The notes under the pieces: generated by a model
What the model was told of the DNA's origin: nothing
The model's database searches: none
The model's input: the letters and a program-made list of their open reading frames with translations, nothing else
Source of the DNA: JAAYCB01 sp012744395
GTDB taxonomy: Bacteria; Planctomycetota; Planctomycetia; Pirellulales; Thermoguttaceae
Assembly: GCA_028703175.1 (NCBI GenBank)
Contig: JAQVNJ010000187.1
Coordinates: 1-7,735, forward strand
Direction: 5' to 3'
Length of the DNA stretch: 7,735 bases
Program-made: the position numbers and the translations under genes
Shown here: piece by piece, positions 5,582-7,735 of the stretch
Layout of the letters: every line of letters starts with the position of its first letter
Numbering within the stretch: the stretch's first letter is position 1

Positions 5582-5923
5582 ATGGGCGGCAAGTCGCGAC
5601 GCAAAGGAAAGCGTGGGGAACTGGAGGCCGCGGCGGAGATCAGGAGGCTCTTCCGCACGGAGGCACGCCGCGGCCGCCAGTTTCAGGGTTCAGACGATTC
5701 GCCGGATGTGCTGGCGGACATCGAGGATGTCCACGTGGAGGTGAAGCGCACCGAGGTCCTTCGCCTCCACGAGGCTCTGGCCCAAGCCGTCGAGGACGCC
5801 GGCACCAAGGTCCCCCTCGTCCTGCACCGGGCTAACCGAAAGCCGTGGGTGGCCATCGTGCGGCTGGACGACCTGCCGCGGCTGGCGGTGCAGTTGTATC
5901 TAACGCTGGCAGAAAACCAATAG
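5582..5923 (+). CDS. Holliday-junction-resolvase-like PD-(D/E)XK nuclease (113 aa)
   Basis: Small nuclease resembling archaeal Hjc and the putative PDDEXK resolvases of phages. The signature residues are in order: RKGKRGELEAAAEIRRLF with Glu13, SDDSPDVLADI with Asp42, and VHVEVKRTE with Glu53 and Lys55, followed by an amphipathic helix LHEALAQAVEDAG and a strand VPLVLHRANRKPWVAIVRL. This is the complete E...D...ExK metal site, and the length suits a single-domain resolvase. It lies downstream of the annealing cassette, where a junction-resolving enzyme would make sense. A structure-specific or other small nuclease role is also possible. Confidence 0.78.
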   Translation: MGGKSRRKGKRGELEAAAEIRRLFRTEARRGRQFQGSDDSPDVLADIEDVHVEVKRTEVLRLHEALAQAVEDAGTKVPLVLHRANRKPWVAIVRLDDLPRLAVQLYLTLAENQ

Positions 5924-5943
5924 GCAGTAAGGAACTCATAACG

Positions 5944-6540
5944 ATGACAATGGAGCTTCAACACCAGCCCGCGCCGGCTGCAGGACACTCAAAGGATCGT
6001 CGTCTCCCAAAATTGTCAGCGGAGCGTTGGTTCGTCGACCACACCTTCATCCCGGACGATTATGTGGACGATATCTGGCAGCAATGCGATGCGGACGGAG
6101 CCCTTCCACTGATCTCGCGACACCCTCGCTTTGGCTGGGTATTCCATACGTTGTGCCGAAAAGGCGTGATCATCTCGAAACCAATCGCGGATGAATTCCC
6201 ACTCGATTCTACTCCGCAACTGACTGAACGCGAAATCGAAGACCGCATCTGCGACTACCTGGAGTCGAAAGGAATCCAGTACCAAAGGCAGGTGCCTTGC
6301 GAGATTGGCATCGCAGACGTCGTAACAGATAGCACTGTGTACGAACTGAAACTCTCGGTGGCAGGATCGATGATCTTCATGGCCATTGGCCAGGCACAGG
6401 CTTATCGAGCCGCCCTCGGTGTAGCGCGTGCGGCGATCCTGATCGTGCGTCCCCCGTTACGTGCCGTTCAGATCGGTGACCTGCTGGGGGTAGCCGTACT
6501 CGATCACGACGAAGCCGCAATAGAAGGACATATTCGATGA
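5944..6540 (+). CDS. Divergent PD-(D/E)XK nuclease-like protein (198 aa)
   Basis: I do not recognise a named family. The C-terminal half has a PD-(D/E)XK nuclease pattern: LTEREIEDRICDYLESKG with Glu97/Glu99, the strand CEIGIADVV with Asp125, VYELKLS with Glu134 and Lys136, then a Gln-containing helix GQAQAYRAALG (149-159). The N-terminal ~90 residues (WFVDHTFIPDDYVDDIWQQCDADGALPLISRHPRFGWVFHTLCRKGVIIS) are of unknown type and may bind DNA or a partner. ATG 5944 is preferred over 5845 because the longer form would overlap the previous gene by about 80 bases; AAGGA lies upstream with a rather long spacing, and ATG 5950 is an alternative. Its stop overlaps the ParB-like start as ATGA, so the two are probably coupled. 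Function could be repair, recombination or defence. Confidence 0.65.
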   Translation: MTMELQHQPAPAAGHSKDRRLPKLSAERWFVDHTFIPDDYVDDIWQQCDADGALPLISRHPRFGWVFHTLCRKGVIISKPIADEFPLDSTPQLTEREIEDRICDYLESKGIQYQRQVPCEIGIADVVTDSTVYELKLSVAGSMIFMAIGQAQAYRAALGVARAAILIVRPPLRAVQIGDLLGVAVLDHDEAAIEGHIR

Positions 6541-7262
6541 GACTCTCATTGAACCAGATCAGGCTCGATGGCGGAACCCAGCCGCGCACATCGCTCAATG
6601 TTGAATGCGTCGCCCGTTACGAACGCGACATGCGCGAAGGCGTCCAGTTCGATCCCATCGAGGTTGTCTACGATGGCGCGGAGTATTGGTGCTGGGATGG
6701 ATTCCACCGATGCAACGCTGCGCGCCGTGCCGGCCTGCAAGACATTGAGGCCAACATTACGCAGGGCACCCTCGATGATGCGCAGTGGTTTTCGGTCGGC
6801 GCCAACAAGCGGCACGGCCTTCCCCGTTCGAATGCCGACAAGATGCAAGCAGTCTGTGTGGCTCTGCGTCATCCCATGGGGGCGGAGTTGTCCGACGGCG
6901 CAATTGCCCAGCATGTAGGCGTCTCCCAGCCGTTTGTCAGCAAGGTACGGCGGAGCGTTGCCGCGACTCAAAACGGTTTTGTGTCACCGGCCCGTACCGG
7001 CCTCGACGGCCGCACGATCAATACGGCCAAAATCGGCAAGACGAGACGTAGAGATCCACACGCGCCCTCCCGCCACATGGCGGCGCGCGTGCAGAAACCG
7101 GTCCGCGCGCCAAACTCCATGGACAAGATGACGACGCTGTCGATGCCCCACAACCCCGTCATGGGCGCTCGGACGTTGATCGAGGTGTTCGACGCGGACT
7201 ATCTCCGCATTCTGGCGGACGAGATCTCCAGCCACCTGAAAGGAATCGAAGCATGTGCATGA
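6537..7262 (+). CDS. ParB N-terminal/HTH domain protein (241 aa)
   Basis: Resembles the standalone ParB/Srx-fold proteins found on mobile elements. The N-terminal region starts LNQIRLDGGTQPR and has FDPIEVVYDGAEYWCWDGFHRCNAARRAG (residues 38-66), a variant of the ParB motifs in which DGFHR replaces the usual G-E-R-R box but the Arg63-Arg64 pair is kept. A helix-turn-helix follows at about 118-140 (LSDGAIAQHVGVSQPFVSKVRR), then ARTGLDGRTINTAKIGKTRR, a recurring element in these proteins, and a basic tail ending with a helix (IEVFDADYLRILADEISSHL). No ParA gene is in view, so a role in segregation is not assured; transcription regulation or DNA processing are alternatives. The start overlaps the preceding stop as ATGA. 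Confidence 0.8.
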   Translation: MRLSLNQIRLDGGTQPRTSLNVECVARYERDMREGVQFDPIEVVYDGAEYWCWDGFHRCNAARRAGLQDIEANITQGTLDDAQWFSVGANKRHGLPRSNADKMQAVCVALRHPMGAELSDGAIAQHVGVSQPFVSKVRRSVAATQNGFVSPARTGLDGRTINTAKIGKTRRRDPHAPSRHMAARVQKPVRAPNSMDKMTTLSMPHNPVMGARTLIEVFDADYLRILADEISSHLKGIEACA

Positions 7263-7456
7263 TTGCATTGCGCGTTGAGGTCGTCATCCTCCCGCATCGC
7301 TGTACCCCGTCCTGCTGCGGCCCGTTCCCGTTGGACGAGCTAGCCGCGCGGCTGCGTGCCGAGATGCGATACGGCCGCGACTACCGATCGACTGCCTCCC
7401 CCGACCTGTTCGTCGGGATGGCGGCTGCCTTCTACCACTGCCCCGAGCGAAACTGA
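7253..7456 (+). CDS. Hypothetical protein (67 aa)
   Basis: No family recognised. ATG 7253 overlaps the last ten bases of the ParB-like gene, with AAGGA about eight bases upstream, consistent with a coupled operon gene; ATG 7259 is a second possible start. The protein has a hydrophobic first strand (MIALRVEVVILP), a cysteine cluster (HRCTPSCCGPFP) that could bind metal, a helix (LDELAARLRAEMRYGRDY), and a C-terminal Cys near HCPERN. No signal peptide is clear. Confidence 0.5.
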   Translation: MCMIALRVEVVILPHRCTPSCCGPFPLDELAARLRAEMRYGRDYRSTASPDLFVGMAAAFYHCPERN

Positions 7457-7487
7457 CACCCCGCTGCCCGACGAAATCACCACCCCA

Positions 7488-7516
7488 TCCGCTGCGTGAG
7501 CAACTGGTGCAGCGGA
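7488..7516 (+). repeat. Hairpin upstream of the tRNA-like fold
   Basis: TCCGCTGC at 7488-7495 pairs perfectly with GCAGCGGA at 7509-7516 around a 13-nt loop, and the stem can extend inward by G-U pairs. It ends two bases before the tRNA-like structure, so the two may belong to one structured RNA. No T-run follows. Confidence 0.5.
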
Positions 7517-7518
7517 CC

Positions 7519-7590
7519 TCCGGCGGCACAGTGCGATCCAGACGGGCTCATGACCCAGGAGATTCTCGGGTGCAAGTCCCGACGTCGGAG
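7519..7590 (+). tRNA. tRNA-like element with CAT anticodon loop (degenerate)
   Basis: A 72-nt stretch has cloverleaf order. The acceptor-like stem is TCCGGCG (7519-7525) with CGTCGGA (7583-7589), 7 bp including one G-U pair. The anticodon-like arm is GGG-CTCATGA-CCC (7544-7556), a 7-nt loop centred on CAT with three G-C pairs as in initiator tRNAs. The T arm is TCGGG-TGCAAGT-CCCGA (7566-7582), a 5-bp stem with a 7-nt loop that has G where T55 is expected. The D arm is not normal: only GCA-CAG-TGC (7526-7534) forms, and the anticodon stem breaks after three pairs. It may be a degenerate tRNA-Met/Ile2-like gene, a tRNA-like regulatory RNA, or chance. It lies just before the helicase start in an operon gap of about 170 bases. 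Confidence 0.4.
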
Positions 7591-7627
7591 TTCGTTAGCA
7601 GCAGCATGATCTATAACAGGCATCGCA

Positions 7628-7735
7628 ATGATCCAACTCCGACCCTATCAACAGGAAGCCGTAGAGGCCGTTTACGATTATCTCCGTGCGCACGATGACA
7701 ACCCGTGCGTGGTGATCCCCACCGCCGGCGGCAAG
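7628..7735 (+). CDS. Superfamily 2 helicase, N-terminal fragment cut by right edge
   Basis: The frame from ATG 7628 gives MIQLRPYQQEAVEAVYDYLRAHDD, then NPCVVIPTAGGK, and runs off the window. RPYQQEAV matches the Q-motif-like start of DEAD/DEAH or type III restriction-like helicases, and VIPTAGGK is motif I (Walker A), usually followed by S/T. Such ATP-dependent helicases appear in phage and plasmid replication modules and in restriction or defence systems; 36 residues cannot separate these. It is the last gene of the plus-strand series in view. The ribosome binding site is weak (AGG seven bases upstream). Confidence 0.8.
   Translation, partial: MIQLRPYQQEAVEAVYDYLRAHDDNPCVVIPTAGGK

Noticed and set aside
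5512..5835. A 107-codon plus-strand frame over the resolvase-like gene
   Set aside because: It is proline, arginine and glycine-rich shadow sequence; the 5582 frame has the full nuclease signature.

Overview
The window looks like the left end of an integrated mobile element (prophage, ICE or genomic island) in a GC-rich bacterium. The integrase with a long C-terminal tail, the sigma-like regulator and the small ParB-type protein are combinations I associate with Planctomycetes (Pirellula/Rhodopirellula-like genomes). That placement rests on protein style and base composition only. The left boundary is a tRNA-Arg(CCG) gene at 69-142, which is the probable attachment site.

Left, minus-strand module (1-2525): three genes read toward the tRNA. 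They are a sigma-70-like DNA-binding protein, an AlpA/excisionase-like helix-turn-helix protein (ATGA overlap with the first), and a tyrosine recombinase with a complete R-K-H-R-H-Y catalytic set. The recombinase frame stays open through the antisense strand of the tRNA and off the left edge, so its 3' end is not in the window. Together these form the integration/excision and control module.

Central intergenic region (2526-2843): a 318-base divergent control region holds an array of near-identical palindromes (core CACATACGTATGTG) alternating with GGGACAT boxes. It looks like an operator or iteron cluster placed between the two divergent operons.

Right, plus-strand module (2844-7735): a tightly packed operon of DNA recombination and repair genes. 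In order these are a RecE-like PD-(D/E)XK exonuclease, an HNH endonuclease, a Sak4-like AAA ATPase, a DUF669 (probable ssDNA-binding) protein, a small Holliday-resolvase-like PD-(D/E)XK nuclease, a second and divergent PD-(D/E)XK protein, a ParB-N/HTH protein, a small unknown protein, and the start of a superfamily 2 helicase cut by the right edge. The exonuclease, Sak4-like ATPase and DUF669 protein form a recognisable phage single-strand-annealing cassette; the later genes may add resolution, DNA binding and unwinding.

Three non-coding stretches inside this operon can fold strongly. One is a 17-bp stem after the HNH gene (4106-4179). One is a three-way-junction fold between DUF669 and the resolvase-like gene (5499-5558). 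One is a hairpin followed by a tRNA-like cloverleaf with a CAT 'anticodon' just before the helicase (7488-7590). These and the palindrome array are the parts least explained by known gene content.
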